DNA from: Adiantum capillus-veneris | Taxonomy: Eukaryota > Streptophyta > Polypodiopsida > Polypodiales > Pteridaceae | Assembly: GCA_014529385.2 (NCBI GenBank) | Contig: CM043953.1 | Span: 111,850,549 to 111,914,548, forward strand | Direction of reading: 5' to 3' | Length of the DNA stretch: 64,000 bases | Part shown: positions 34,241 through 47,648 of the stretch, piece by piece | Layout: every line of letters starts with the position of its first letter | Position numbering within the stretch: position 1 is the stretch's first letter | The notes under the pieces: generated by a model | What the model saw: the letters and a program-made list of their open reading frames with translations, nothing else | Database searches by the model: none | Told to the model about the DNA's origin: nothing | Program-made: the position numbers and the translations under genes

Positions 34241-34489
34241 GGAAATAAAAAAAGGTGGGAAGTTTGATATTAAGCAAGTCTAGCAGTGAGATTTTGAGAG
34301 AGAAAATTGATTTTTGGGTATATATATAGGTTGGGGAGAAGTTTTGAGTAAAAGTAAGGTTCTCTTGAATTTTTTGAAAAAAGTGCTTTTTTGAGCTAAG
34401 GCTATGGACGCCCTTGATGATGTGGAAAAAAAAGGGGGGAGGGTAGTTATTGTCATAAGGACCACCACTCTTTTGGGTAGAGAGAGAGA

Positions 34490-35030
34490 ATGTACCTAAA
34501 CTCCCTCCCTACTAGAGAAGGGGATGATTGGAATTCAGTTTGGAAAGAGATCCTCAATTCGCCAATACAAGTACCTTTGGGTTCACTACTGAAATTGGTT
34601 CCAAATTTTCATAATGCCTTGCTAAGCCGGAAGTTCAAAGAGCTGAGGGAAGTGGACATTGCGATAGCAGTAGGCGATGGGGACGAGTCAGCCCCGCTAC
34701 CGACAAATAGGATCACGGATACCTGCATTCCGGAGCTTCCAGTCAGATATCATGGTACATACATCGACAAGGTACTATTAGATGGACGAGCGGACATTAG
34801 TACTCAAGCAGCTTGTGAGTGTTTTAGACTCAATGATTGGGAACGTACATGGCAGATCAAAGAAGAGTGCAGCCAGTAGGATTACTTCGGGGCATTGTCC
34901 TAGATGTAGCTGGCCTATCTTTTGCTGTCTCTTTAGTAGTCTTGAATATTGAGGATAGCATCGCCGATTTAACAAATCAAAATGTATACTTAACTACGGC
35001 AGCACGGCGGAAAACTGAAGAACTATAGGC
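34490..35030 (+). mobile_element. LTR-retrotransposon protease-region fossil
   Basis: The reading SPIQVPLGSLLKLVPNF, then YIDKVLLDGRADIST and MADQRRVQPVGLLRGIVLDV resembles the retropepsin-like region of Ty3/gypsy-type elements. It is on the plus strand, opposite to the gypsy fossil that begins at 36070, so a different insertion. It is broken, with no LTR seen nearby. Confidence 0.5.
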
Positions 35031-36069
35031 ACTCAAGGGGGCTAATTCTGTGTTTGTGGATTCTATTCAAGATGAATTGCTACAATTGCAAACACAGAAT
35101 AGCCTTTCCACTTATTTAGCATCTCCTCCTGGTGATGTGATGATCAGCATGAATGATCTGGATGCCTTAGCAGTGGAGATGCAGCAGGACCTCCACAATT
35201 TTTTGGAGAATCAACTACAAAGTTGGAGAACAAGGCTGACTGTTGAGGTGATAGTGCAGCAACCAACTCAGCAGGTTGTGATGAGGCAACCTGAGTCATA
35301 GAATGTTGTTCCAGAAGGTTTTGATATTGTTGATTGGGTGCAAGCTACAGAAGATTGTGCTGAGGCCCATCCTCATGTCACTCGTTTGCAGCGAGTGATA
35401 CATTGCCTTCGTAAGGAGCGGTGCAGGTTATGTTTTTGAGTGGAGACTTTGACTCATTCCTTCTTTCTCAGTCTTCCACCATGTCCTCCTTTTTGGCGTG
35501 CACTAAATAGATACATGTCTCGATATTATCCTCTCCATACACCTCTTGCTCCTTTGCCGCGGGCGCCTCGGTCTGTTTCTTTGCCAACACAATTTATTCC
35601 AAGGGATCCTTGCCCGGAGCACATTGAGATAGATCCACATCTCTTGGCCGAGGTGTATTCGGCTCATCGTGAAGATTTTTGAGGATTTGGCTACATCGAC
35701 ATTTCTTCCTCACCAGAGCAGGTCGAAGAACAACAACCGAAACCTTCCAACCGGAGGGGCTAAGGTGTGGGTTCGCACAATCCACCGTGCGTGCCAGGTG
35801 TTACGGCATAAGCCGCACAATGTGGTCCTGCGGAGGTCTGGACATTGCGGACTAGGAGTCATGCGGCTTTGGGGCAGTTATTCATAGGATATCATAAGAC
35901 AGGATGGGGGTCTGCACCGTTCCCGATCTGCGCTGGAGCAGCGGTTGTATACGGGGGGGGCATACCTGTCTTTGGATATACCACTAATGTTCATGTTATC
36001 AAATACATCGTCTCTCTTGTACTCTGTGTTTTGATATACATCAATGAGGAAGGCGGTGTTCTATTTGTT
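35031..36069. other. Unassigned, possibly more of the same fossil
   Basis: Coding-like patches (35050-35300, rich in Gln and Leu; 35440-35690) have no family that I recognise. They follow the protease-like fossil in the same orientation and may belong to it. Confidence 0.35.
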
Positions 36070-38400
36070 CTAATCTGTCTTAAGTTCTGTCTTCTTGTGT
36101 TCTGCTATTTGAATAATGTAAGAGAGTGTGCAGGTAATCATTCCCGTAATGCTTATTGCTCCTCTGCGGGCAATAGACATTACAATTCTATGCTTGACCC
36201 CTTTAGCTCCTTGCAACTTTGTATATTCAATGGCGAATAGCTTTGGAAACTTTGTGAACATGTCTTCATACTCCTTCTTTTCTTTCTTTGTCAAATCCTC
36301 TCCTAGCATGCTCCTTGCATTCACTTTGGCAGGCTCTACAAGTGCTTTTGTATTATTCTTCTCCTCCTTCACCTTCCCCTCATGCATCAATGCTTCCTTT
36401 TTGACACTTATCGCAAAAAGATCAGGACATAATTGCATCAAGCCTTCCTCTACACTTTCTTCTGATGATGTAGACGAAGCATCACTATTGTATGACATAA
36501 TTTCTATTGAATTTGTATCTTGCATCTCCAATAGGGGTTGTGTATGGCTCTCATGTGTCTTCATGTTGTAGACAATGGTCCTTCCTTTCTCTTGGTCGGG
36601 GATGGTGATCAAGTCCGTGCCCCAATCCTGCTTAGCACCAAGGTTATAAGCCATGACCTCCCTAAAATGATCGGATAAGCATTCTCACATGCTTGCATCA
36701 CATAGAAATCAACCAAGCACTCAATCCCCAAGTCTTTTATCTTCACATCTTCAGCTATCCCAAGACACCTTGCCTTTTTGTGGTTGGCCATCCTCATACG
36801 GATTGAAGCATTGATTGACATCTTGACTCCTGCTTCTTCATGATAGCCTTGGTCATGACACACACCTAGGCACCACCATCCACATATGCTTTCACTTTCG
36901 TTTTCTTTCCCAACATAGCTTCAACTATTGGCACCATATCCACCAGGTGACCAACCCTTAAGGATGGCACCATGCTTTGATGATTTTCATTTTTGGAAAG
37001 AAGCCACGTACTCACACATTTGGTCCACTGCCTCCTCAATTTAGCGTTCAAAGCCACCAACTAACCAAAAGATATATTGGCCTTTTGATTTTATATGTCG
37101 TCGACAATATCATAGTCTTAAACACCTTGGCCAAGAGGGTAGTCCTTTAGACCTATTTTCCTTCTTCATCGCCTCTTGCTACTGTCTGGTTTGTCTTTCT
37201 ACTTTAGCCTTCCCTTTCCTTGCTCTTGTTTCACTCTCTTCTTTTGTCTCCTTCTCCCTATCATGCCTATCTCTCTTATTGGCCAAAACATCCACATCTT
37301 GATGCTCAATGGTAATGATGTTCATAGCTCTGCCTTCTCCATTTGCAAGCAATGGTTGTGGTTGTTGTTGCGAAGGTGGTGCTTCTAGTGACCGCTCTTG
37401 ATGATTTTCTTCTATTCTCCCTCGGCCACGCCCATATAAGGGGTATATCCCTCCTCTCTCTCTTGGTGGTTTAGGACAATCAGGGGCGTAGTGACCCTCT
37501 TCATCGCAATTGTAGCATCTACCTTGTAGCCTTCGTCTCCTACCTTTCCCAGCTGGCCGCTCTTCTCTTTGGTTCCTATTCATTATGTTAATTCTTAACT
37601 CCTGCAAACTGATTGGCAAGATCATGAAAAACCCAGGCCGTAACGGGATCCGGACCTTGAAACACTCGCTCCATTCTATCATCCACTACCATAGGGACCA
37701 TTGGTTGCACCACAACTGGCTCAGCATGTGTCATGCCTTGCTCCCATCTTCTCTTGATCTTCTTGCTCTTGGCCTCGGCAATTTCCACGGCTCTTTCAAA
37801 TGTAGAAGGCTCCTCTTGATCGACCTTCTCCCTTACACTTGGATAGAGACAATCCATAAACTGACGCACTTTAAAGAAATCCCCTGGAGGTCCTCTAATT
37901 GTACCCAAAGTCCCTTGAAGTGCTGCAAAAACTCTTCAAAATTAGCATGAACATCTTACTGCAAACCTCTCAATTTTGTTGTTGCTTCTTTTGCGGTTAA
38001 CTTCTTTCCAAACCTATCAAAAATTGCCTGCTTCACCTACTCCCATGTTTGCTTTTTGTCTTTCTCTAAACCTTCAAACCACTCGCGAGCTTCTCCTTTG
38101 AGTGCAAGCGGAAATACATGAAGCTTTGCTTCGTCATTCACAATATGCATACCAAGCATATGCCACTTGAAGTCCGCAATCCAGACCTCAGATCCTCCTT
38201 CCCTGTGAACACTGGCCAACTATACGCCATCCCTTCGAAATCAGTTCTCCCTTGCATGAGTAACTCCACAAAAGTTGAAGTCTTGCACCTCGACCAAACC
38301 ACCACTTTTCTTCAATGAATCTCAAACTTCACAGCAAAACCGCAGCTTCACCTAGGTACTCAACCTGCAAATTTCCGCTCCCTAGCGGGATCGCCAAAGG
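36070..38400 (-). mobile_element. Ty3/gypsy fossil: gag and protease region
   Basis: On the minus strand, in order from 38330 down: a gag-like part (HVFPLALKGEAREWFEGLEK), a zinc knuckle CYNCDEEGHYAPDCP near 37530, and a protease-like region ending in YPIILGRSWL near 36670. A primer-binding-like stretch TTTGGCGATCCC lies near 38395-38384. Reverse transcriptase and integrase are not seen. It is a broken fossil with several interruptions. Confidence 0.75.
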
Positions 38401-39400
38401 ATGATGGAGAAAAGGACGCTATACGCACACTCACACACCCAGACAACTCAACATCCCACAAGGAATTTACTTAAATTCCAACCCACACACACCACCACTC
38501 AAGAGCTCAATAAAAATACTACCCACAAGCTCAATTCAAACTCCAAACACCTCGACCTACAAGCCCTTGCCTGCCCGCAAACACTACAAGGTGAGTCGAG
38601 TTAATAAACACTTGAAATCACACTTGATGGTGACCCATATATACAAGAAAAACCATCAAAAACTAAAAAAATCCATCCACAAAAGGCCTCTCTCAAACCA
38701 TTGCAAAGCCTTCACCAAACTCCACTTTGTGGACTCTTTGGAGTAGCGCCAACCCAAATCGCACCGATACAGGGTCACATAGTCTTGAAGAAAGTCCCTC
38801 CTTCTCCCTTCAATCCTCGCACACACACATCCATGGAAACCCCAGAACTTTCGTAGACTCTCCCAAGTGCAAAATTGAAGAGAGAAAGCTCTCATTCACT
38901 CCTCCACATACTCGAAAACAGGACGCGAACACGATGGGATTGCACTAGACCACCTGTAGGAACCCTGCTTCCTCCCACACACAAAGAGGTGAAAGTATTG
39001 ACTTCAAAAGTTTTTCTTCAGCTTGAGCACTCACGCCACTGTGACTGATGTGGCAATTTGAAGCCTTTTCACACCTTTCTTGACCATTTTTTACCTTTTT
39101 TGGCCCAATTTTAGCCAATTTTGACCCCATAGGCATTTTTCGCGGAAAAATCGCAAAAAGACTCCAAAATTCACCAAATTTTGTGCCCTTGATCCTTGAT
39201 ACCCAAAGCAATTTTCCACATACCCAAATTCCATTTTCGACAACTACTAGGGCGGTGCACGCATCACCGCAGATCAGGCACCATAAATAGACAGTTACTG
39301 CATGTGCCAAACTTCTCGGGTGGGATAAGAGTGCCCACACTTCCCACTTGCATTATTCTAGAAATCTCAAACAAATTCCCTAGAGCCAAAATAAGCCACT
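38401..39400 (-). mobile_element. Probable LTR of the gypsy fossil
   Basis: Directly upstream (on the minus strand) of the primer-binding-like site there is about 1 kb without coding, with a TATATATGGG box near 38636. The inner edge is near 38401 (TGATGG on the plus strand). The outer edge, near 39.4 kb, is a guess, as no second LTR is in view. Confidence 0.4.
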
Positions 39401-41943
39401 AGGAACCATATCCAAGGCCTCGATACCCTATGCAGGCATGCACATGTGCCCGCCGACTGCTGGCACACGGACCTGACTATTCACAATGTGTATATGTTGC
39501 ATCTTTTTAAAAAACTTGAAACCACTTTGCAAATCTCGTAGATGCACATATTTACATCTTTTTGTACATGTGACCATGCATATACACGCTACTTTGTACA
39601 CGCGAAAAGGGGTCTATCAGCAACTTTGCTTGAGAGTGTCGAGAAGAAGGTTCCCCAATCTCAGAAGCCAACCGCTTGGAAGTGGCATTCTCCTAAGATG
39701 AATGTTCACTAGCATTATGTTGACAATTGAACACTGGAAAGCCCATTTTGTATCATTTAATTGATGGACTCAACTGAAAATATTTTTTAAGACTCAATCA
39801 AGTTTCGAGATTGTAATATATTAAATATGCCGATCAGTTGAAACCATGGTAGAAAGTGGGAGGTAATTTTAATAAATTAGAACCTCCAAGGGTGAGGTAT
39901 AAAAGCCAAATTTTGTAACCCTAAGGACAACTTTTGAATTAATCATCTTTTGAGCTCAACTAAGCGTGACGTGATTGTGTATTTTGTGTGAGAGAGTGTG
40001 AGGTTTTCTTTTACTCTCTATGCGCACTACAGAAGCTGCATTATGAAGGCAACTACACTATCGTGTTAGCAACGGTGAGAGCTATGCTTCAACGCCAAGC
40101 TTGCACAATTCTGGTCCCTTCGCGTAGAGCTCTCCCACGAGCTTCAAAGTGAGTTTTCTCTCTAACCGTGCATCCGTTTTGTGATTGCTATATGTCATTG
40201 CATTCATGGTGAATTGAACTACACTTAAGGCCGAAACACGTTGAGAATCGATAACCTGTATTTTTTTGTCTATCTTTATACATATTTTTTGCACCAAGTG
40301 TTTACAGGTAGTAAGTTGGGTTAGAGAATTTAGGGTAGTGTCCTCTAGATGTGTAGAGGCTACTCCTTGAGTTTCGTGACAATTCGACAACGTTCAGTCA
40401 TGTTTCGGAGAACATAGCCGTCGTGGGTAAGGTAGAAACTGTGCATATATAGTGTGCTTTGAGTTGATTTCCCTTGGTAGTGATTGTGTCTAGAAGGTGG
40501 AGTAGGTGATTGACACCCATCTATTTGTTTCCATGCGCCTACGGGTCAAGATCCGTCCTTGGTTGACATCTTATTTGTTGGCCTAGTTCTTACTGTGCTA
40601 GGAACAGTGAGCATAGTATTTTCCTGACAACATTAGCACCGAACTAGGGACAAGAGCCTTAGGTAGGTGACCTTAGACTAGTCCTACAAGGTGAAAGTTT
40701 CTCTTGTTCGCCAAAGTCTTGCTAGTTTACTTTAGGTAGGATCCAAGAGGTTCTAGGGAGTGTGTGTCTCGCATGGGTCTTTCACAGTAATAAGTTTTAG
40801 TTAGTTTAGTATAGTTGTTGGTTTTTGATTGGTTGTGGTGTTGTAAAAGTGTTTACTAGTCCGTGTGTGGCAGTAAAGTGTTTTTCTACCCAGAATTGAA
40901 AAACCCCACATGCATGATGAGCAGAGTAGTTGTAGACAGGACACGTGATTGTGATCTAGAGCTATCCATCATCGAGTTATTTGCTTGTATGCTTGTTTTC
41001 ATTTGTAATCTCTGAAAAGTTGAATTTTAAGGATAGCATGCAATAAACAAGTTTGAGTAGACTATTGTGCATGGATGAGTGATGTTGGGCATAAAAGAAC
41101 ACATATGCAAGAGATCTGGATGAGAAAACTGTAATTTTTTTATCAGCAGACATTATACATGTATGATGTCTTAGGGCCTAGTAGGAGACCGAATTTTCCA
41201 AAACAGACTGCAATAGAGTGTTCTAAAGGGGTATTTTATCCTAATTACACCTTAAGACTAAAGTTTTGACCAACATTTGGTCCCCAAAAGACAAAAGTCG
41301 TGTGTGAAAACGGCGAAAAATAGGAACCTTGTGATTTTGTGCATGTTTCTACATGGAAAATTGGTAAAAGTGCTTGGGAAGCATTGCTGAAGACTTGTGG
41401 ATACTTGTGCATCAATTCTAGACAAAAATTCACCAACAGACATCATACGTGTATGATGTATCAAGGGTAGATTTGGCAGTCAAACTGGACTTTTTGACTT
41501 GACAACCATAGCTTGATTTCAATTAGTACATTTGTGGCAGTGTTGTCATAATTTGGAATACACATTTAGTTGTAGTTAAGTACAAAATCACCTCACCAAT
41601 ACCATAAATTAGGCTAATATTTGAGTGTACACAATGACATAAAGATCCATCTCATCAGTATTAATAACATATTTCTCATTATAATTTTCTCTATGTTCAC
41701 GAGCAAAGCACAATCATAATTACATTTTGGTAGCTACATTTGTGCCTTTTTTTTTTCTGAACATGGTACACACGTTTAGGTACGATTTAGTTGGTGGTAT
41801 GTTTGTAGTGAAAATGTCTACCATTATATGTTGCCATAGAAACATGCTTTGAGCTCTTGCCTAATGCAATATTGTCTGGGAATTCAATATTGTCTTGTAA
41901 AAGGCTAGCTCCTCATATAGCGGTGGATGCACTTTTGGATTTA
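39401..41943. other. Long stretch without a recognised gene
   Basis: I see no conserved frame. There is a TATAAAAG box at 39899 followed by a leader-like stretch, which could be an old LTR or promoter. Near-palindromes of the form GACAT.ATAC.TGTATGATGT occur at 41149 and 41441, about 290 bp apart. A minus-strand frame at 40082-40390 has no recognisable domain. Confidence 0.4.
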
Positions 41944-42489
41944 CTAGATGCTTAAAATTCCATGGCGAGGATGTGGAAGGTGTGCAATGCGTTGGTGAAG
42001 ATGAGGAAACCTATTTAGCATCCTATGTAGTGAATCTTCATAAGAGTGGGCTGAATGATCTTTCAAGCTACATGCATAACTCAAGATTGGGTGACGCCGA
42101 CCTCCATGCTTCAAAGTTATGGTATGGGGATTCTTCTCATTGAAATGTATCAACCCACGCACATGTTTGTACACATTACGACCATGGGAGATTAGGTCAA
42201 AACGTGGCATATTTGGGATGACATCGTCTTTGTTTACCACACGATAACTTCTTCCTTTATTTACTACATTTTTGTGGAAATCCTTTGCAAATGCTCTGTT
42301 TCCAACACGTGGTGAGCCAATTGTCACACACCATATCTCTGCTTTGGGATATGCCACATATCGACGCCAATGCGCACAAAGTGTTGCCAATGCACCTCCG
42401 AGACCGTGCCCAATGCAGATCACTCGTCTCACACTTGGTGTGTGTGCTCCTAGCCTTTCTGCCACTCGTTGTAAGTTCTCATTGGGCCT
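41944..42489 (-). pseudogene. Class 3 lipase fragment lacking the catalytic serine
   Basis: A single exon, opened by a TTGTAG acceptor at about 42490 and closed by TAA at 41944, gives the alpha/beta-hydrolase core of plant class 3 lipases (DAD1/phospholipase A1 type): VRRVICIGHGLGGALATLC, VTIGSPRVGNRAFAKDF and VNKDDVIPNMP, with a likely catalytic His in the C-terminal HSYEDSLHRML. The nucleophile elbow should be GHSLGG, but the serine codon is GGT (Gly), so the protein could not hydrolyse esters by the usual triad. Upstream exons are not found within 1 kb. It is either a stranded last exon or a decayed host gene. Confidence 0.75.
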
Positions 42490-43241
42490 ACAACGAAACA
42501 TGGTGAACATTCTAGTAGTTAAAAAAAATGAAGTCATATAACTAAAATTGATGAAGACAACAACATGAACTACTATGAGGGAGGAATCACAACCTAGCTA
42601 GGTGGGCTACCCTCATCTTGAACTACTACTAGCAGGTGAGGAACCAAAGGTCTATGTAGGTGGGCTACTGGTGGGTAGTTGGAGAGCCCCAATGGGTCCT
42701 AGCTAGACATGCATTCCATTTTGACTAGCTTGTGTTGTTTACGATAATAAGGAATACCAAGTGGTATGTAAGAGACGTCGATAGTATAACAGATGGGGTA
42801 CATAATGAAGGGCAAGCAATGGGCTTGAGAACATATAATCCCTATCAGAACAATTTCTAATTCTCACTTTTCCAGGTGCGGTTGTGTGTTGTGTTGATAT
42901 TACCTCCTTGGCTTCATTAAATACAACACACAATTTAGTACTCGAGTGAGAAGAGCTCATGTGAACGCACATGCCTCAAGAATCTTTATACATTTTCTAA
43001 TGTAGGAAAATGAACTTTTTCTCATGATTTTTCATATAGTTCTTACCTCATGCTTAACTCTTTCTCTTTGTTTATATATAGTGCCATCACGAGCTTCTAA
43101 GTGGGAGGCACCACATACCTAGCTTAATATGGTTGGAGTGTCCATTTTTAGTAAAGCGGGGATGATCTTGGGTGAGAAAAATGTCCCTTCTCATGAGCCC
43201 GACGACACAAGTGATGCGCGATACAGAGAGAGAGATTGTCG

Positions 43242-43243
<2 letters not shown>
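42490..43243. other. No gene recognised
   Basis: Upstream side of the lipase exon. A minus-strand frame at 42739-42972 does not resemble a lipase N-terminus. Nothing else is seen. Confidence 0.4.
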
Positions 43244-43311
<68 letters not shown>

Positions 43312-43326
43312 AGAGAGAGAGAGAGG
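43244..43326. repeat. (AC)n microsatellite passing into (GA)n
   Basis: About 31 AC units run from 43244 to 43306, followed by GACA and about ten GA units. Frames through it give Cys-Val, Thr-His or similar strings and are not genes. Confidence 0.95.
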
Positions 43327-44812
43327 GATTTAGGCCCCCTCCCCTTGACACGTGTTGAAAGCACGATCCTCCGGCTAGTGAACTTTGCACAATTTGCACA
43401 CAGGTGAAACAATAAGAGAGAGAGGTGTCCCAGGTTTGGTAGAGGAGAATCAGAAGAGACATGCAAGATTGACGAGGGAAATAATCGCTCATTGAAAAGA
43501 GTAGGTGGGGCGGCTAGATGAGTGTAGGAGAGTTAGCTAGCACCGGAGTATTAATGAACAGTGGGCCTCTTCACAACCCTTCACTGGAAAGGGTGCAACA
43601 GTAGTCCAAGCACCTCGATTGGAGGGAGCCAGTCTTTTCAAATCTCCCATGAACGCTCTCCCCAAACACCTTCCTCATTGTCTCTTGCCCACACAACACC
43701 CAGAACAGCCCAAAGGCATGGAAAGAAGGGGAAAAAATAGGGAGGCTTGCAGAGCAGAGTGGCAAGCGCTTTGTGTGCACTCGCTTAAGAAGGAAAACAT
43801 GTAGGTATTAGGAGGAGATGTAGGGTTCCCCATCAGATGTGTGTAGACCCCTCCCCCGGCACTCACCTCTCTCTTTTTCTCTCTCTCTAAAGTCTCCTAC
43901 AAGCCTCTTCCATTTGCAATGCCCATTGTTAGCAGGTGAGATGCAACTTCATGTTAAATCCTTCACCTCAAGGCAAGTTGCATCAACCGACTATTGGCTT
44001 GGATTTTGAAAGGGAGGGTAGGTGTTTCTACACACGGTAACATTGGGAGAAATTTAGGGCACCAGAGAGTAGGGAGAAAATAGCAATTGAGCGATGACCA
44101 AATGGATCAGCAAGCTACTTACACTTTTTTGACTTGCAGGAGCAGAGGCAATGACACGGTTTAACTTGCAGCAACAGGGGCACCAGATGGAATCACGCGA
44201 GCAGGAAGGCAATAGCTTGGAAGAGGGCACTTTCCAATAGGAGGAGGGCAATGAGAGGTTGGCACTTGCAACTAGGACTACGTTAGTGGTGGTAGCATGT
44301 ACACGACTGCTATCAACAAGTGCAATGGATTGTTGATTTTTAGGGCTATGACATGGTAACTACCAGGAGAGCATTCCCTGATGATGGTAGTTGCATGAAG
44401 CTTGGAAGGCATCTCACATATGTCAACAAGAATCACCTACCTCTCTCTAACTAAAAGAAAGCATATCTCTCTCTCTCTCTATGCGTAAGAGATTAAACTG
44501 ACTTTAGAGAGAGGTTATTGCCATAAGTGTCAATTTGTATGTAACTTTGCAGCGTAGCCACACACACACACATAGTCACTCTACAAGGCTTGCTAAAAAA
44601 TGTTTTATACCATTAAAAAAGGGCACCCTTCAAAACATTTTCAATTTTTAGCTTGAAATTTGAAGCATATGCATTGGTGGTTTTCTTCAAGGCAAGATTA
44701 GGTTCACCTTTGAAGTATTTGCATTGGTAGTTTCCTTCAAGGCAAGATCGGAATCTAGCTGCAATTTTGCAAATTAGCTGACTAAAACTACACTTAAACA
44801 CCTTTTTTTCTC

Positions 44813-44816
<4 letters not shown>
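43327..44816. other. No gene recognised
   Basis: Low-complexity CTCT patches at 43870 and 44465 and a short ACACAC tract at 44563; a repeated 'GCATTGGTxGTTTxCTTCAAGG' at 44672 and 44723. No supported gene. Confidence 0.4.

Positions 44817-44864
<48 letters not shown>
44817..44864. repeat. (GA)n microsatellite, about 24 units
   Basis: An uninterrupted GA tract, seen directly. Confidence 0.95.
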
Positions 44865-44867
<3 letters not shown>

Positions 44868-44894
44868 CGTTGACCATTGATAATTTTGCACCAG

Positions 44895-45181
44895 GTCCAC
44901 ACTTTTCTACCAAGTGAAAGGTGCCGTTAAAAGTGGCAATGGCAAAAGGTGTCTATGATGGTTCAAAAGGTTTTTGACCTAAGAAGGTCATATAGAGGAG
45001 TTGGTAGAGAAAACGTGCAAATCTCTCACCATGAAAAGTCCACACTTTTCTACTGAGTGAAAGGTGCTGTTAAAAGAGGCAATGGCAAAAGGTGTCTATG
45101 ATGGTTCAAAAGGTTTTTGGCCTAAGAAGGTCATATAGAGGAGTTGGTAGAGAAAAACGTGCAAATCTCTCACCATGAAAA
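44895..45181. repeat. 143-bp tandem duplication
   Basis: Two adjacent copies beginning GTCCACACTTTTCTAC at 44895 and 45038 differ at only a few positions. The duplication is recent. No function is visible. Confidence 0.9.
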
Positions 45182-45394
45182 GTTTAACTATAACACTAAA
45201 TGTAATGTACCCTTTGTTTGCACTTTAGTCTTTTGATCACCATTTGATTACATGTAATATGATTTTTTCTTTATTTTAGTGTTTTTAAAAGGTTTCTCTA
45301 TATTGATATTGATGTGAGGCATTAAAAATGTATAAAGAAGATCCTCTCCCTCTCCCTAACTCATGAAAATAAGGGTAAACTTGAAATTCTTTTG

Positions 45395-45900
45395 ATTTTT
45401 AGGTCAAAATTTGAATTTCACCGGTTTACCTGTCCATGCCTCCTCTGGAACTCCCCCATCCAATGCCGTTGATGGTGACCGGTTGATCAAATACACAGAT
45501 GTACTTAATGCTTCCGCCCAAAGCTCAAGAGGTAAGCCTCCATGTAGCCACATGCTTCGTGCTCGCTCCATGATTGTCCTGTTCATCCTTTCCAAAATCC
45601 CATTTTGTTGAGGTGTCCTTGGGGTTGTCTTTTGCCTTTAAATGCCATTGCTAGCACAAAAGCTTTCAAAAGCTTGGCTACAATATTTTCCTCCATTGTC
45701 GGACCTGAGGCATTTAACCTTAGTAGCTATTTCATTCTCCACAAAGGCTTTCCACCTTTGAAATATGGAAAACACATCGGATTTATTCTTCATTACATAA
45801 ACCCATGTTTTTCTAGTCGCATCGTCTATGAATGTTACATAGTACAATGAGCCACCAAGTGATGGTGTACTTGCAGGACCCCAAACATCAGAATGAACCA
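45395..45900 (-). mobile_element. Ty1/copia integrase fossil fragment
   Basis: On the minus strand the frames show the integrase core: HSDVWGPASTPSLGG, YYVTFIDDATRKTWVY, LRSDNGGKY, then MNRTIMERARSMW and AVYLINRSP-like SVYLINRSPSTAL. It is an isolated internal fragment, broken, pointing away from the plus-strand copia LTR that starts 140 bp to its right, so it belongs to another insertion. Confidence 0.85.
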
Positions 45901-46972
45901 ACTCAAGTTTTTTATTTTTTCTTTGATTTCTTGATTACCCTCTTTTGTTTACCATAAACATAATCTTCACAAAAGTCTTAGTCCACTTCTTATAAACCTA
46001 GTAGATACTTATGTTACCATATACATGTGGTAGTGATGTCTGTAAACACACTAGGACCATCGGGGCATTTTGTCCCTCTTTAGGAGGTTTTTTCCCCCGT
46101 GCATTGTATATACGCCCATCACTCTAGGGCTATTTATCTTTCCATTGCACACTAAGTAATACACTCTCAGTTGTGCGCCTTGAGCTTCCTTCGTCTTCTC
46201 CAAGTTGTGCGTGTTTTCCTGCAACCCTAATTCCAACAATTGGTATTAGAGTAGGTTGCATCCTCCTGGGCTTAGTCACCAGCCGCTCCAGTACACGCCT
46301 GCTCACTTTCTTCGATTTCAGTGAGCTTTTTCAAGTGTTCACAAGTCAATAAAAATTTCGGTCGTAGAGCTTACTCTGCTTAGATTTCTTATTCACGCTC
46401 ATTTCGTCCTCCATTTCCACTACAGGCAGGTCTGCACTGGCAATTTCGTCATTTAGTGCATATTTTTGTCAGTGTTCTTTTCTGCATAACAGGTCCTATA
46501 CAGTCTATTGCAGGTTGTGCTATATAGCACGTGCTAGTCTCACTCAATTTCTCCTCATTTTGGGCAATTTTCACATCAAGTGGTGCAGACATTTTCCATG
46601 GCTGACAACAACGCAGATGTGTTCAAGATGTTTGCTGCTAAGGACAGGTTGATGGGGACAATTACCCTATGTGGGCTTACATGATGCAACATATTCTTGT
46701 GTCAAAGGGCGTCTAGAATATTGTGCAAGGAATTGATGTACGTCCTGGTTCTGAGGATGTTGCAAGTCTTGCTGCAAGGATTGTTGTTGTTAGAGTTGTT
46801 TTGCCTACGACAGAACAAGCTCGTTGGGATGTAAAGGATACGCAAGCTCATGCATTGATTGTGTTGTCTATAAAGCGCACCATACTCCTCACATTCGTTC
46901 AGCAAAATCTGCAAAATAGGCTTGGGATAGTCTGCCTGGTCTTTATGCAGGCCGCTGGAGAGGGGGAATGAG

Positions 46973-47611
46973 GGAACGCACCTGGCACAAACATAAGGGC
47001 CTCTCTATAGCTCAGGGTATCCACAACACCCCTATCCTCTCAAAAATCACCTTCATAAACACTCTTCTCACTAGCATACCACCACCTTCTCAATTTCCAC
47101 TGCTCACACACTCCACAAATCCACCACACCATGTACACATACTGCCACGATCTGTCTCTACCATTACACACACACACACAGCCGCTCAATCTCACTCTCT
47201 CACACAAAAAACCGTCAGTCCGGGGGGGCACACACATCCACACTTCCGGCAGCGAGGGGAAACATGAAAGCAAGAGAAAGAGAAGGGGGGAAGGGGAAAC
47301 AAAATCCAAGTGGGGCAATAGTGATTGGATTGCACTTCAAAAGGCATGTACACAAGCTTTCACTGCCATCACCATGGCCATTTTCAAGAAAAAAGTACAA
47401 AGGAATAGGTCTGTCAGTGGAGTCCACTTTGCAAGCTTCAAACGGCCCAAAGAAAAGGCCCTAATTTGATTAAAAAATGACCTTTATAGTGGGGGGCCTT
47501 CAATTTTGGAAATTGCCCTCTTATTGGCCTATCTGGCATTCACATTTGGTAACCTTGGGAGGAGGTAGCCGCTTTGCTTTCCTCTGCTCTCTCTTTCTCT
47601 TTTTTGCACTT

Positions 47612-47648
<37 letters not shown>

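Noticed and set aside
43087-43492. Frames rich in Cys-Val, Leu-Cys or Thr-His repeats
   Set aside because: They run through the (AC)n microsatellite and exist in every frame on both strands.
46241-46255. Possible tRNA gene
   Set aside because: The match is only the primer-binding site complementary to the 3' end of initiator Met-tRNA, directly after an LTR.
47040-47470. Overlapping frames of about 100 codons on both strands
   Set aside because: Low-complexity CACA and GAGA sequence inside the 2.3-kb insert; no family resemblance and no consistent frame.
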